Positions 32,401-44,303 of a DNA stretch of 64,000 nucleotides are shown piece by piece. This stretch comes from Austropuccinia psidii (lineage: Eukaryota; Basidiomycota; Pucciniomycetes; Pucciniales; Sphaerophragmiaceae): positions 18,006,975 through 18,070,974 of the forward strand of contig JALGQZ010000011.1 in NCBI GenBank assembly GCA_023105745.1, in the 5' to 3' direction. A model generated the notes under the pieces. It was not told the origin of the DNA. It saw nothing but the letters and a program-made list of their open reading frames with translations, and ran no database searches. Each line of letters starts with the position of its first letter. The stretch's first letter is position 1. The position numbers were made by a program, and so were the translations under genes.

Positions 32401-35400
32401 AAAGTGTCTTCCTCAAGATAAGCACCTTCATATCATATTTTGAATACTTACACAAATAAATACATGGAAAAATGACTCTACTCAATTTTGACAAACAAGA
32501 ACCTTTGGACATTAATTTCATAGGCTTTTCCTAAATTATTGAAATAATAGAGGCAAATGATGATATTTTATAGCCTTTCTAGATACATTATGAAAATGAA
32601 ATGAGGTTGAAATTCTACATCTATTAGTTTTGGAATTCTTCAAATGATAACAAGGAATAAGAATTCACCATAAAGCTCTGAAATGAAGTATTTTTCAATT
32701 TTTCAGATCTTTAGAAAAAGTTCTAGGAGGGTGATAAAAGCTTTTCTTTGGAGTATCCATATAAAATCAAATTTACATTCTAAAAAAGACTTTCAATAGA
32801 TGTTATATTATTAATAAGCTGGATATTTCAACTAGGCATTATTGAATATTAAAGTTATAATCAATATTTAATGATTGAAAAATTGGGGATGAAAAAAGAT
32901 GCTGTAAAATCAATTAGAGAATTTTTGGAATGAATAATTGCATTTGGAAAAGCCATGATGAGATAATACAATGTAAATACAAATAAATTTATTTTCAGTG
33001 AACCCAGGACTTCTCCAAAGCAAAGGTTAAGCCCCAAAATTCCTTGATATTTTCTTCCTGCTTTTTTGAATTATGAAGCTTTGTTTTGAGTTTTGTTCCA
33101 AAAGATAATATTGTTCATGTAAATAATTAAAAGGTATCAAACTAAACCAGTTTTACATATTCGTATTCTCATGAAGGAATAGTAATTTATTCACCTGTTT
33201 TGATTGGTAAACTTGATGATAATATTTCTCATTTCATCCTTGAAAAGAAAGGAAAATTCAGAAAATGGGTTGATTTTAATTTCCCCATGTATGTAGAGCT
33301 TATGGAAGTCTTTTAGAATAATATTTGTTTATTAAGAAGAATAAATTTCCAGATTTATTATTCTAAACCAGTTTCTCTTAAATCCTTTTGGCATTTTATT
33401 AGCTATATAATAGCATAAGAGATGATTTTGAAGAAATAAGAGATCCCAGGAAATTCCTGTCAAGGGGAAAGGGAATGAGAATGGGTAAATCCTGATTTCT
33501 GAAAAACCACAAATAGTTTTTCCTAGTAGTTTTCAATGAAAAAAATGAAAGGGATAAAGGAATAGAAGCCTATTACTGGTAAATTGTTTTTGAAAAGAAA
33601 TTTATTTTGAGCCTAATTCTCAGATTAAATTTCTAATATATCTTTCCAATTTTTGAAATGGGAAGTGATATATCCTAATTTGTGTTCAATTTACTTAAAT
33701 AAAAATAGAGTAATATTTCAGGAAAGATCAATTATAAAGAACTCACATTTTTTAGTTTTTTGTGAGTAAGAGGAACTGATGATGGTAAATTATTTCAAAC
33801 AAGATAGTTTAATCCAAATATTGTTGACTGTTAAACTATCAAAAGGTGAACGTAGAAATATAAAAAAAAGACTCATCAATTGCAAGTTGTGCTTTTTATC
33901 AAACATTTTTCAACATAATTTATTTTAATAGTAAAAGCCTAAAAATATTATTTTCGATTCCTTTCCTGGCACTAAAAAGAATCAGTTCAATAAAAAATTT
34001 TAACTTTTCCAATTTATAAACCTTTCTTTCAAAAACCTCTTGTATTCTGAATGTATGCCAAAACTTCTAAATAAATATTCAATGTTACTTAAGAGCTGAT
34101 TAGACAATTATTAAGAAGGATATTGCTATAGAATTATCTCCACAATATAAGAGCATAGAAGATTTTTTACTTAATTGGAGAAATGTTTTATTTATTTTCC
34201 TCACGTTCAAAATTATTATTGCAAAAAAATAGTGTAAAATGGTCTTACCTATTTTGTTACAATATACGGATGTTTTAAATTATTTATCAACATTTATTCT
34301 TAAGATCTGTGATACTGTTATTTGCAATTGAAAAATCAAAATTACTCAAAATTTCAATTTCTTTTCTCCCAAAAAAATGATTTTTTATAAACTCATTTCA
34401 AACCTCTTTTTAAATGGCTAAACTAAATAACAAAAAAATTTGTGTTTTTAAATGTTTTCTTAGAGAAGCATTTATAGTTGAATTCTATTTTTTTATTAAT
34501 AATGTTAATCTTAAGTATATATATATGCTTAAAGTTATAAGCTGATGCATTTTTGTTTTGAAAAAATGATATTGTTTTACTTTAGAAAAAACTAACAAGT
34601 CATAGGTTACAGGTGTAACTTATGAAAGGGCTTATTTCTTGAAAATACAAAAAAAAATGAAATTTGGAAAGCATTCCTCAGGTATCATTATAAAAAGGCT
34701 TAATTTATTTTTTTAAAGGTTGATTGTATTTTGTTTCTTTTAAAAGGTAAAAAATTATGATTATCAAGAAAGCTTATATTGTTACAAACCTTTGGACACA
34801 TTCTTGTAATTATTGAATCTTTAATAATTTTTTACATCAAAATATCTTTTAAAAGGATTAAAAATTCAATCAGAATTATTTTCTTCAATTAATATTTTCA
34901 AGCAACTTTATTTTCCGAAGAACTCTTTCACTTAATGAATTAAGGAACACAATATGAAGAACAGAAATTACTTCTGAAATCAATTTCTTTTGGAAAAAAT
35001 CAAGTTAGATAAAAAAAGGCATTTTTAATGTTAAATATTGAAAGTAAGGTCTGTTATTAGCATAAAAATTTGCAATATTATCAATGATAAATTTGGAAGC
35101 ATGCAAATCTAATCTTACTTAGAGATACTTTTCTGCATATCAGGAGCTAATTAAATTAGTATAAATCTGAATCCAGAAGATTAAGTATCTTTTTTTAAGT
35201 AAAATTTGAGTTCATTTTCATTTTAAACTATCATTTCTGAAATGTTACTACTTAACTCATTGAATTAAAAATCTTGTGATTCAAAAGGATAGGAAGACAA
35301 AAGAATATTGCAAGGCAAATATTATCATTGCATGCTTCTGTATGAAATTCCAATTTAATTTATTGTACTGTATAGATCAATGGCTTTGAATATATCAGAG

Positions 35401-35404
35401 TCAC
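29481..35404. other. Long AT-rich tract, no gene supported
   Basis: About 6 kb of very AT-rich sequence. Possible coding relics are a minus-strand frame at 30353-30547 (includes WKKQKEDAYFKWKYSSKRD) and plus-strand pieces at 31355-31965, but none carries a known motif. No inverted or direct repeats defining an element were seen. It may be old, heavily mutated repeat DNA. Confidence 0.35.
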
Positions 35405-35930
35405 TGTGATCCTTAGAGGTATTTTTATATATGCAAAAGACCACCAATAAAAAGATTTTGTTATAATGACAATTAAGTAAGTTTATTTATATAATCAAAC
35501 CAAAATCAAAATATAAATATAAGTTCAAAATTTATATAAAAGATTAAAATTGGAATTATGTTTCAAAATTGAAATGTGATTGATATTGAAAATTGTGAAA
35601 ATACACTTTTATTTGAAAAAATTTAGTAAAAAGAAATTTTCACCAAAAATTTGAAAATTAAAGGTTTTGGAAAAAAGTTATGCAAAAATTATTATAATTT
35701 TTTTCCAATAAATTAACTTATGAAAATTAATTCCCTACTTGATTCCTCATAAAAAACAAGTTGGGGTAATCCCTGGGTAAAAATTCTGTAAATCAACTCT
35801 AAATAAGCTTAAATTAAGTTTTTAGTGTTTTCTGTATGAAAATATGAAAATCCTCAATACCTTAATTTATTTCACATCAGATTCGGTATTAACCATAAGA
35901 TTTTGTGTTGAAATTGAGGTGTGGTGTGTA
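35405..35930 (+). repeat. LTR copy of the family seen at 1947 (start of a larger LTR)
   Basis: Starts TGTGATCCTTAGAGGTATTTTTATAT and follows the 1947 copy block by block to about 35930 (TTTGTGTTGAAATTGAGGTG). It is probably the beginning of the 5' LTR of the gypsy element whose gag start lies at 39457. Confidence 0.6.
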
Positions 35931-37310
35931 GCTCAGTGTCACAACCACATGTAATGACCCCAATGGGTGTTTGCAGTAAATCAAGCCTGAACCCCTTTTA
36001 TGGCCAAATTGAATCTGTGGATGTTGAATGAATCTTGGGCCATATCCATTTTCACTGGCCTTCCATGGCCTCAGGCCATATCCTGCTCCCATTGGCCCCT
36101 TGGCCAATAATCCACCTCATCAACCCCCAGGCCAATACCCCTTTTTTTGGGCATGGGGGGTCCTGTCAGCCTTGCAGGGGCCTCTGGCTCCTCTAGCCAC
36201 CACCAGGGCCCTGGACCCTATTTTTAGGCCCCCTACGGTGTCTATGGCCTGTGGGCTGTAAGGACCCAAAATGACCATAGTGGACTTCAACCATGGCCTC
36301 TGGCAGTCACCAGAGGGCCCCAGTCATCTTTATAAAGGGTTTCCCCTCAAGAGCAGGGAAACCCCCAACTTCAACTCAAATGGACTCATTATGTGGGAAC
36401 GAAAGATGGTACATATATGGTATTATATACCATTATGTACCATTTTTCCTCAGAAACCCCTTGGTGATAGTTTCAGGACCAAATTACGTCATTACAACTG
36501 CATTTCCCAAATACATAACCCATTTCAAAGGAAGACTTTTAAGCCATGCATTCTTGAAATCAATGGTGGCTATCAGCAGACCATTCAATGTCTCCCAACT
36601 CCTGGCTCTGCAGGAGGTGGGTTATTTTCATTTCACGATCAGTCAAAAGGTAATTCCAAGAGGTTAATAATTATTCAATCAGTTTTCAGGGCATCAAGTA
36701 CTTTAGTATTTCCTTGGACAACTCAATTGGTCAATAAAGGCCATATTCAAGCAAGCTGTATGGCCTTGGCCCTGTTGGGCCAGTTCATATTCCACATTGG
36801 GAATTCATAACACTGTTAAATTCTCAATATGGCCAGATTTGTATTGACCCAAAACAGTCAACAAAGCCAGGGATCAACACTCCACCATCAGCCTTCCACT
36901 TTTTCACGTATACTGGCCACCTTTTCTTTCCTGGGGACTTTTTCCCCAGGTAATTGATATATGAGATTTATTTTTATTCTTACTTTTTTTAATTTATTAA
37001 AGTAAATACAGATAATCTTAAGTCAGTCATTTGCACCTTTTTTTCACCTGTCAGTGGATATTGGTGGTCATATCCTTTACTAATTCCATTATTCTTTCTT
37101 ACAGGTTGAACAATTGAATTGAGGATTCATTTGGTTGGCTCTTTGGCTTCCGGCTTTCTTATTATCTTGGCCATTGGCTTCCTTTTTCTTTTATCTTTGG
37201 AACACATTTCTTTACTCTTATTCTTCCTTAAGAAATGTATTTCTTTTTATTTCTTTATGCTTTTGGAGCCCTCCAAGTGGGTTCTTGATTCCTGAGTGCC
37301 AGGCCACTTG
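35931..37310 (+). repeat. GGCC-rich part of a gypsy LTR, with chance ORFs
   Basis: GC-richer than its surroundings with many GGCC/TGGCCA motifs (about 36040-36260). It carries open frames such as 36293-36667 and 36271-36810 that overlap in two frames. The second ends LGQFIFHIGNS. This resembles, from memory, an abundant repeat of A. psidii that is often predicted as hypothetical proteins. I take it as LTR sequence, continuing from 35405 to where another LTR is inserted at 37311. Confidence 0.45.
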
Positions 37311-38672
37311 TGTGGCTGAGTCTCTGATAAAGGTGTATAATGGTACTTACAAGCTTTAACTATGACTGTGACATGGTGAAAATGATATAAAATGTTTTTG
37401 ATAATGATAATAGATGGTTTAAAATAAGCTATCAAGGGCTCTAATATAATAATATAGTGGTGGTGAGCGCTGCTGAAAGAGTCTTACCAGTTTGGTTACT
37501 ATAATAAGAGCTTCAATACTTAAGCTTAAAGTATAAGCTGTTTTTTTTCAAGAGTATAACTTTTTTTGACAGTTGTACTACATAGGAATTAAATAGCAGG
37601 ATGATGAAACCTTTTCTGGCTGTGAAAAGGCCCCTTTTTATCATAAAATGGGGTGAAAAAGCTTCTAGACCTTTCCACATAGAGGAAGTGAATATTTTTC
37701 ACTCCCAAGTACTGGCTTGTGGTTTTCACAAAGCCTGTATAGCCTGTGTTGGGCTCAGACCTCATTTTGAAACCACATCTGGGAAGTTTCCACCAATACA
37801 GGGTGAAAGGTTTCATCTGGGGACCACATAGCCCCCTTCTGACGTGTATGACGCGTAGAATGCTGTAAACAACCTGTATGGAACACCAGTATTGAATAAA
37901 TTATGAGTTATTGAAGTATAAAAAAGCTTCTTTGTGTGTTTGACACCTCATAATCATAGTTATGGGATAATATCCCTCAGTAAAACTGTATTGGTCTAAT
38001 TGTGGGATTTTGAGGTTAAAACTGCCATAACTTTGTCAGTTTTTGAGATATCAAGTTCAAAGCTTGTTCATTGTGTAGCCCTGGATGTGTTATACACAAT
38101 GGTACCTCATATTGTATGGTTATCATTTATGATTTGCCCACAAACTGTATGGAGCTTGTTTTCTCCATATCTTTTGTTCTAGATGAAATAAGGGGAAATG
38201 GATGTAACCATCAGATAGCGTGATTTTGCTCTTTCCAAAAAGACCCCACTTTAGGTATCTCACACTAAAACTGTAGAAGTTAGATGAGAGGTAAATATTT
38301 TAATCACCCTTATTTGACCTTATTTTGGTCATACCTTCTGTAATTCTGGTGCTAGCTTAGTATGGCTAATACCATTGGATAGCCCTGACTTAGAGCTCTA
38401 TTTTGAATACCAATTTGATGGGGTTACGCCTCTTCCAGTGTATTTTAGGCAAGACATGAAAATTAAGGTTTATGCTCAGCAACAACTTTGTTATTCTTTG
38501 TCATATGATGATAGAACTTGAATATTTGGAAAGTGGTGGGTTTCCTATCTTGTTTTATACCTTTTCAGCTTATTTGGCTCAGCTTTATCTTTTGGTGGTA
38601 TCTTGGCTATACAATTGATTTATGGTATTCAGCTGTCATGCTTGTGCTCTGTTTTTTAATCACAGGCTGACA
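37311..38672 (-). repeat. LTR copy of the gypsy 1/2 family, diverged
   Basis: About 1362 bp, from TGTGGCTGAGTC to AATCACAGGCTGACA on the plus strand, same orientation as the gypsy 1 LTRs. It aligns along its whole length to 42724-44157 with many differences and a degraded palindrome at 37756-37781. It interrupts the leader or LTR of the gypsy element to its left and right. No clear target duplication was found (ACTTG left, AAACT right), so it is old or its edges are altered. Confidence 0.8.
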
Positions 38673-39456
38673 AAACTCTTGCTTCCATAAGAGCCCCTGT
38701 GAACTTATATTAATTAGCTCATAATTTCATTTTTCTGTTCATTATTTCTTTGTAATTTCATCCATTAATTTCATTGAAATTATGACTCTGTATTGCTTAT
38801 GAACCTTATGATTTATACTCACTTCTCAATTTTCTCTCATTCATTTTTCATTCTTAAAAATTGAAAACTGACTCATTTTATTTTTGTTTTTATCTCCAAA
38901 TTTGATCTCAAATCATCATATTTATTTCATTGAAAATGCAAGCATAATCTTAAAATACATTTAGTTTTCAAATTGCTCATCAAATTATTCAGACACATTA
39001 TTCACATCAAGATTCATATTTTTTCATTTTTCAAGAAATTTTGAGTTTAAAGAAGGACTAACTTGATTTGATTTTATTGATTGAATGGACACAATTGACA
39101 TTTACTTCAAGAAAATTCATTCACCTGAATATTTAATTTTAGTTTACTGATTTTTGATATCAAGAATTTAGACAAAAAATTGATTTTTCCTCAAGAATTC
39201 ATTTGAATTTTTTGATTTGTTTTGCAATATTTTTATTTTGATTGATTTCAAATATTGATTCATTGACTTGAAGAATTAATTTTGACATTGGATTGATTGA
39301 TCCGCCTCAAGAGTTCATTTTAATTGATTGATTTTTCTTCAAGACATTGGTTCTTATTTTGATTTGGACTTCAAGCTTTCCAGTTGATTTGGCTCAAGCC
39401 TTCCATCTTCAAAATTTGATTTTAATAATCTATTTTGTTTTTTTAATTCTCAAATC
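38673..39456 (+). other. Likely 5' leader of a gypsy element
   Basis: AT-rich, with repeated TTGATT/TTCAAG motifs, leading directly to the gag ATG at 39457. No coding signal. Assigned as LTR end or leader by position. Confidence 0.4.
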
Positions 39457-39826
39457 ATGCCTATTCATCATTCACCTCCTGCAAGACCAACTACATCCCA
39501 AGCCAGAGCGCAAGCTGTTCTTACTCCAACTCCAAGAGCCCATTTTGATGGCACCCAAGCAGTTCCTCAACTGGGGGCCTAATTATACAGAGGACCCATT
39601 ATGCAAGGAGCAGCACCATCCAGTAAGGAAGGAAGAGGGGCAAGAAGATCAAGTTCATTTCCAGGACTTTTGAGGGTCCTGGTGAAGATGGTGAAGAGGA
39701 GGGGAAAATTCAGTGGAAGAAAAAGGGTTTGATGGTACTGAAGGTGTTCCTGCTCCTGTGGGGGCATCCCAAGGTACTGGAGGGCCAACTCTCACCAGGG
39801 TGAATGTTGTGTCAATGGCCAGAGAT
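39457..39826 (+). pseudogene. Gypsy gag N-terminus, truncated
   Basis: From ATG 39457 the frame reads MPIHHSPPARPTTSQARAQA, then a TAA, then RGPIMQGAAPSSKEGRG and SSSFPGLL. After a shift it continues with an acidic Glu-rich stretch and GVPAPVGASQGTGGPTL. This is the basic, disordered start and acidic linker typical, from memory, of the gag of a common rust gypsy family. Capsid core, zinc knuckle and pol are all missing, so the element is a 5' stub. One stop and at least one deletion. Confidence 0.7.
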
Positions 39827-40164
39827 TGAATTCATGCTACAATGCGGTCAGTATAAAAGCGTGCTTCAGTTGCATTAGTGTCACATTATAGTGACTGGAT
39901 TTAGTGGGTCACATCACTTCTGTGTCAAGACAACATCAATTGTCACATGTGTCACCTGAGAATGTCACTCAAAGCCCAACCCCATTTCAACACTATTTGC
40001 AAGGTTTGGGTAATTACACCTCATGGTGCAAGGCAGAAGTTTGGCATGCCCATATTTGTGCATGAGAAGACTTCCGCCCCACCTCCTGATCATCTAACCC
40101 CTTTACAATTCCTACTCTCATGCTTGAATTGGCTTCCTCATCCCCGCCTAATCCTCTCCAAGCA
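39827..40164. other. Gypsy stub continuation, nothing recognised
   Basis: Short frames on both strands with no family features. It connects the gag stub to the tandem repeat that follows. Confidence 0.3.
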
Positions 40165-40665
40165 TTAGCATTCTTATGCGCCCACACCGCCCTCCAGAGA
40201 TGACTTTGACACTGCCTCCCCATCTCCACCCTCACCACTCCTTACGCTTCCACACCCCCGCCGCTTACCACCCTTATGCTCACATAGTGCCCTCCAGACA
40301 TTCCTCCAAAACCGCTTACAATCCTTATGCTCCAGTAGTGCCCTCCCGACATGCCTCCAATGCCCATTACCATCTCTATGGTTGTGCAATTCCCTCCCAA
40401 AATGCCTCCAACACCACCCTCACAATGGCCTAATCCCCAACCCCACTTATGATCCTGACGTTCCTGCAGTGCCCTCAAGTTGAGACTACAATACTGCCCC
40501 CCATCTCTGGCCTCGCAACTCCTTACTCTTCCGCACCCCTGCCTTATCTTCTATACCGCTTACAATTCTTATGCTCCCATGCCACCCTCAAGATATGCCT
40601 TTGACTCCGCACTCAACCGGCCTTATGCCTAATCCTCTCTCCGCCACTTACCATCCTTATGCTGG
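40165..40665 (+). repeat. Degenerate tandem repeat, about 55-60 bp unit, encoding YHPYA..VPSRHAS
   Basis: The unit is built on TTATGCTC, GTGCCCTCC and ACATGCCTCCAA and recurs at least four times. The plus-strand frame 40176-40433 gives three clean protein repeats: YHPYAHIVPSRHSS, YNPYAPVVPSRHAS and YHLYGCAIPSQNAS. Weaker units follow to 40665. Similar YHPYA repeats are, from memory, common in predicted A. psidii proteins. GC-richer than its surroundings. Confidence 0.6.
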
Positions 40666-41429
40666 GTATTATATCAATAGCTTACAGTGGCTTTTTGGCG
40701 TACATGATGAATGCAATCATGGAAACATGCTTAGTGGCCTTCTCTGCCAACAGGTTCTGGGGGGAAATTGGTAGGTATATCCACAATGTTGGGGTTAGGG
40801 TTTAAATCATGAGGCTCACAAGTTAAAAACTAATAAGTGGAATATTTGATACCCAAATTGTGTCTTTATTTTTGCAACAAAACCATTTTATCTCATATCA
40901 TTCAAGTGGAACACTTTGCTTAGTCCTTAGCTCGTGAGCATTGAATAGTTCAGAAGTTGAATTTAGTAGGTTTCTAACTAGGAAAATTTATTCAATTTCT
41001 CACAGGGAAGTTATTTCATTTGAATGATATGAAATAATCTGCAACACATCACCTCCTTGAATTTTGTGACAAATCATATTTTTCAAATGCAATACAAAAA
41101 GTTCAGTAGATATTTATGGAAGGTTCCAAGGCCATCAATGGGCGGTTTCTTTTGGTCAGCCTGTGGTTCTGAAATGAATTTTTTCTGGAAAATTCACCAA
41201 GTATTGAACTGATTTAAATTGATATTTAACTTCTTTCAAAATTTCAAAAATTCTCCAATATTGATACTACCTAAAATGGAATCAATAATTAATATCTTAA
41301 GCTTATTTTACTTCCACCACTTCCAGAACTCCCACCTTTTTTTCCATTTTGATATTTTTATTCAAAGAATTTCAATCAAGTTTTCCATCAACTTGTCACC
41401 ATCTCTTTACTCAATAAACTAACTCCGCT
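40666..41429. other. Upstream region of the gene starting at 41430
   Basis: AT-rich to about 41290, then pyrimidine-rich (about 41300-41425: CTTCCACCACTTCC, CACCATCTCTTTACTC) directly before the ATG at 41430. Pyrimidine-rich stretches before the start codon are common in rust genes. No separate gene. Confidence 0.4.
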
Positions 41430-42723
41430 ATGCCCCAACCACTGCCCAAAGCCCCGGGAAATTCAACTGAATTCAATGAACTACAAACTTCAGACCCAAA
41501 GAGTGGAAGTGAAGCCTCTGATATGGTCAGTAGTAGCTAATTAGGCATTGAAGTAGAGAGCCTGGCACATGAAAGTAATTCAGATCCACCAGTCCTTCCA
41601 GAATGTGAGCATAGGTTTATCTTAAATATTTGTAGTCTCTCAAAACCTGATAATTTTGTCATAGCCTTTACTTCACCTCAGCCTCCAAGCTCTCAGAAAC
41701 CAAATTTTAAAATCTATGAGAAGGAAAGGACTGTTGAACCTTGTTCACCAACAGAAGATGCAGGGCAGGATGAGGTAATTTCCAGTGGGGAGGTGAAAAT
41801 TATATCCAAGGAACAATTTGTCTCAAAGATTGCTCAAAAAATCCCAAGGGTAAAAAAAATTTAAAAGGATAGTGAAATTCCTGATTATGTGCATCAAAGA
41901 TTTCTGAAGCAATGAGCCTCCTCAAAATGGATTTGAAGCATAAGTCAAATACTAATTCACTACAAAAACCTTGAAAAGGGCTGCTTACAATATATGGGCA
42001 GGTGTGGAGGTGGGAAAACTCAATTTGAAGGATCTTGAGTGGTAATTGGAGTTGCAGGCAAAGGATTAGGAAAAAGACAAAATATAAATGCCACCAAAAA
42101 AACCAACAAAAAACGCTGTACCTTTGAAGCCGCAAAGGATTCCCAGGATCAAGGTGATGACATGATCAATGTTGAAGTGGACCATATTGATAATGAGCCT
42201 CCTCATACTGAAAGCTCCCCCATACTCAATGAAACAATACATGATGAAACCCCTCCTTCTCTCCTCAAAATATTGAAGCTTTTCAAGAAAGGGAGACAAT
42301 TAAACATGATACAATGGGACAAGATATGACCAATATAATGCCTTAACCTGAGCCCAAGGTGTAATCCTCTGCTAATTTTCAAGGAATATTTTCATCCCAC
42401 ATTAATGGGTTTGGAGACATTTTGAATTATCATTCCAATATTACTAAACAATCATCAAAAAAGGGGGGTTGATAATATCAATGATGCTGATACATTCCTG
42501 CACATTGGTATTAAGGTGATCAGAAACCAAGAGCTTAAAATGTTGGCCTGGCTTGGGGAGCTTGAGATTGCAGGTGAGTTTTATCTTTGTGCATGATAAA
42601 TGATTATTGGCTGTTGACTTGCTATATAAATTTCAATATATAGGGTTAGATTTTTTCAAGCCAACAGAAACAGAAGAATTTTTTAATTATAAAATTTTGA
42701 ATCTAAAATTGATGAAGGAATCA
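41430..42723 (+). pseudogene. Unrecognised spliced gene, 5' part, cut by gypsy 1
   Basis: ATG 41430 opens MPQPLPKAPGNSTEFNELQT followed by a Ser/Pro/Glu-rich, probably disordered N-terminal region. Stops occur at about 41538 and 41860 and frames shift. Later pieces are 42039-42329 (Lys/Asp/Glu-rich) and about 42473-42573 (FLHIGIKVI; LKMLAWLGELEIAG). A clear intron lies at 42574-42643 (GTGAGT...TTGACTT...TATAG, 70 nt). The next exon reads LDFFKPTETEEFFNYKILNL up to the target site AATCA (42719-42723). Leaving out gypsy 1 and one target copy, the frame carries on at 62021. I do not recognise the protein. A proper intron and promoter-like leader suggest it once was a cellular or DNA-transposon gene. 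Confidence 0.5.
42574..42643 (+). other. Spliceosomal intron in the interrupted gene
   Basis: Donor GTGAGT, branch-like TTGACTT 22 nt before the end and acceptor AATATATAG. Its removal keeps the frame (IAG to LDFFKP). Length 70 nt, typical of rusts. Confidence 0.6.
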
Positions 42724-44157
42724 TGTCAGGCTGAGTCTATGATGAAGCTGTAAGTGCAATAATTACAACTTTAAATATGACTGTGACACGGTTATAAATA
42801 TTAAAAATATGGGTACTAAGGTATAATAATAGTTTATTATTAAAATAAAAGGGCTTTACTATTGAAGAATAGTGGTGGTGAGCCCTATTGAAAACCCTGG
42901 GTGCAGCTTGACCTGTTGGATTACAATAATAAAGTCTACAATACTTAAGATTAGAAGTATACCTGTTTATTTTCCAAGGGTAGAACTGTTTTTGACCGTT
43001 ATACTATGTAGAAATTCAAGAGCAGGATGAGGAGACCTTTTCTGGCTGTGAAAAAGCCCCTTTTTATCCTGAAATGGGGTAGAAAGGCTGCTAGACCACT
43101 CCACATAGAGGAAGTGAAGGCTTTTCACTCTCTAAGACAGGCTTGTGGTTTGCAAAAGGCCTGTATAACCTTTAATGGGCTCAGATGTGGTTTTGAAACC
43201 ACATCTGGGCAGTTCTCACTAATACAGGGTGAAAGTTTTCATCTTGTGGCCACACAGCTTCATTATTACGTGTATGACGCATAGAATGCTGTACAGAACC
43301 TGTATGGGACCCAGGATTGAATGAAATATGAGGTATTGAAGTAAAAACAAGCTTCTTTGTCAGTTTGACACCTCATAATCATGGTTATGGGATATTATTC
43401 CATGGTAAGGGTGAAATGGCCAGACTGTGGGATTTTGACTTTAAAACAGCCATAACTTTGTCATCTCTTGAGATATCAACCTCAAAATTGGTTCTGTGTG
43501 TAGACCGGTATATAATCTACAAAATGGTACCTTATTTGGTATGGTTATCATCCAATATGGTAAAGTTATCCCATGTACAAATTTTTGTACATATGCATGT
43601 TTTAGGCAAGAAGCTGTATTGCGCTTGTTTGCTTCATAACTTTTGTTCTCGGTGAGATATGGGGAAATCCATGGAATCATCAGATATCCTGATTGTGCTC
43701 TTTCCAAAAATACCCCACTTTAGGTATCTCACACTCAAACTGTAGAAGTTAGATGGGAGGTGAATATTTTGTTTACCACTATTTGGGCTGAATTTGACCA
43801 TAACTTCTGTAATACTGGTGCAAGCTCAGTTTGGTTAGTACCAATGGATAGCCCTGGCTTAGAGATTTGTTTTTCATACCCATTTTATGGCTTTAGGCAT
43901 CTTACTATTTATTTCAGATGAGAGGTGAAAATTAAGGTTTATGCTCAGCAACAACTTTGTGCAAGAATAACTTTGTTATTCTTTGTCCTATGATGATGGG
44001 ACTTGAATATTTGGAAAGGGGTTAGTTTCCTCTTTCTTTTGATACCTTTTGAGCCAATTTTGCTCAGCTCCATGTTTTGGTGATATCCTGTCTATACCAT
44101 TGGTTGATGGTATTTGGCTGTCATGCTTGTGCTTTGGTTTTGAGTCACAGGCTAACA
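42724..44157 (-). repeat. Gypsy 1 3' LTR
   Basis: From TGTCAGGCTGAGTC to GAGTCACAGGCTAACA on the plus strand. The polypurine tract of the minus-strand element abuts its right edge. Perfect palindrome at 43182-43207. Confidence 0.93.
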
Positions 44158-44180
44158 TACCCTACCTCTAAAAAAGGCTC
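44158..44180 (-). other. Gypsy 1 polypurine tract
   Basis: The minus strand reads CCTTTTTTAGAGGTAGGGTA up to the LTR; gypsy 2 has the same tract with GAGGGAGGGTA at 52710-52730. Confidence 0.7.
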
Positions 44181-44303
44181 ATCATTGATGAGACTTTTCC
44201 GTCCTCCTTGAGGCTCAGAATCTCCTTAAATGAAGGTTCCCAGCTGGTATGGCATCCTCTGCCAACAATTTGTCTTTATCAGCTGTCTGGTTTTTGAATC
44301 TGA

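Noticed and set aside
36028..36810. Several overlapping open frames as hypothetical proteins
   Set aside because: GGCC-rich LTR-like sequence open in two frames at once, with no domain; better explained as repeat sequence.
37311..38672. A target duplication for the LTR at 37311
   Set aside because: Flanks ACTTG and AAACT do not match; reported as diverged LTR without duplication.
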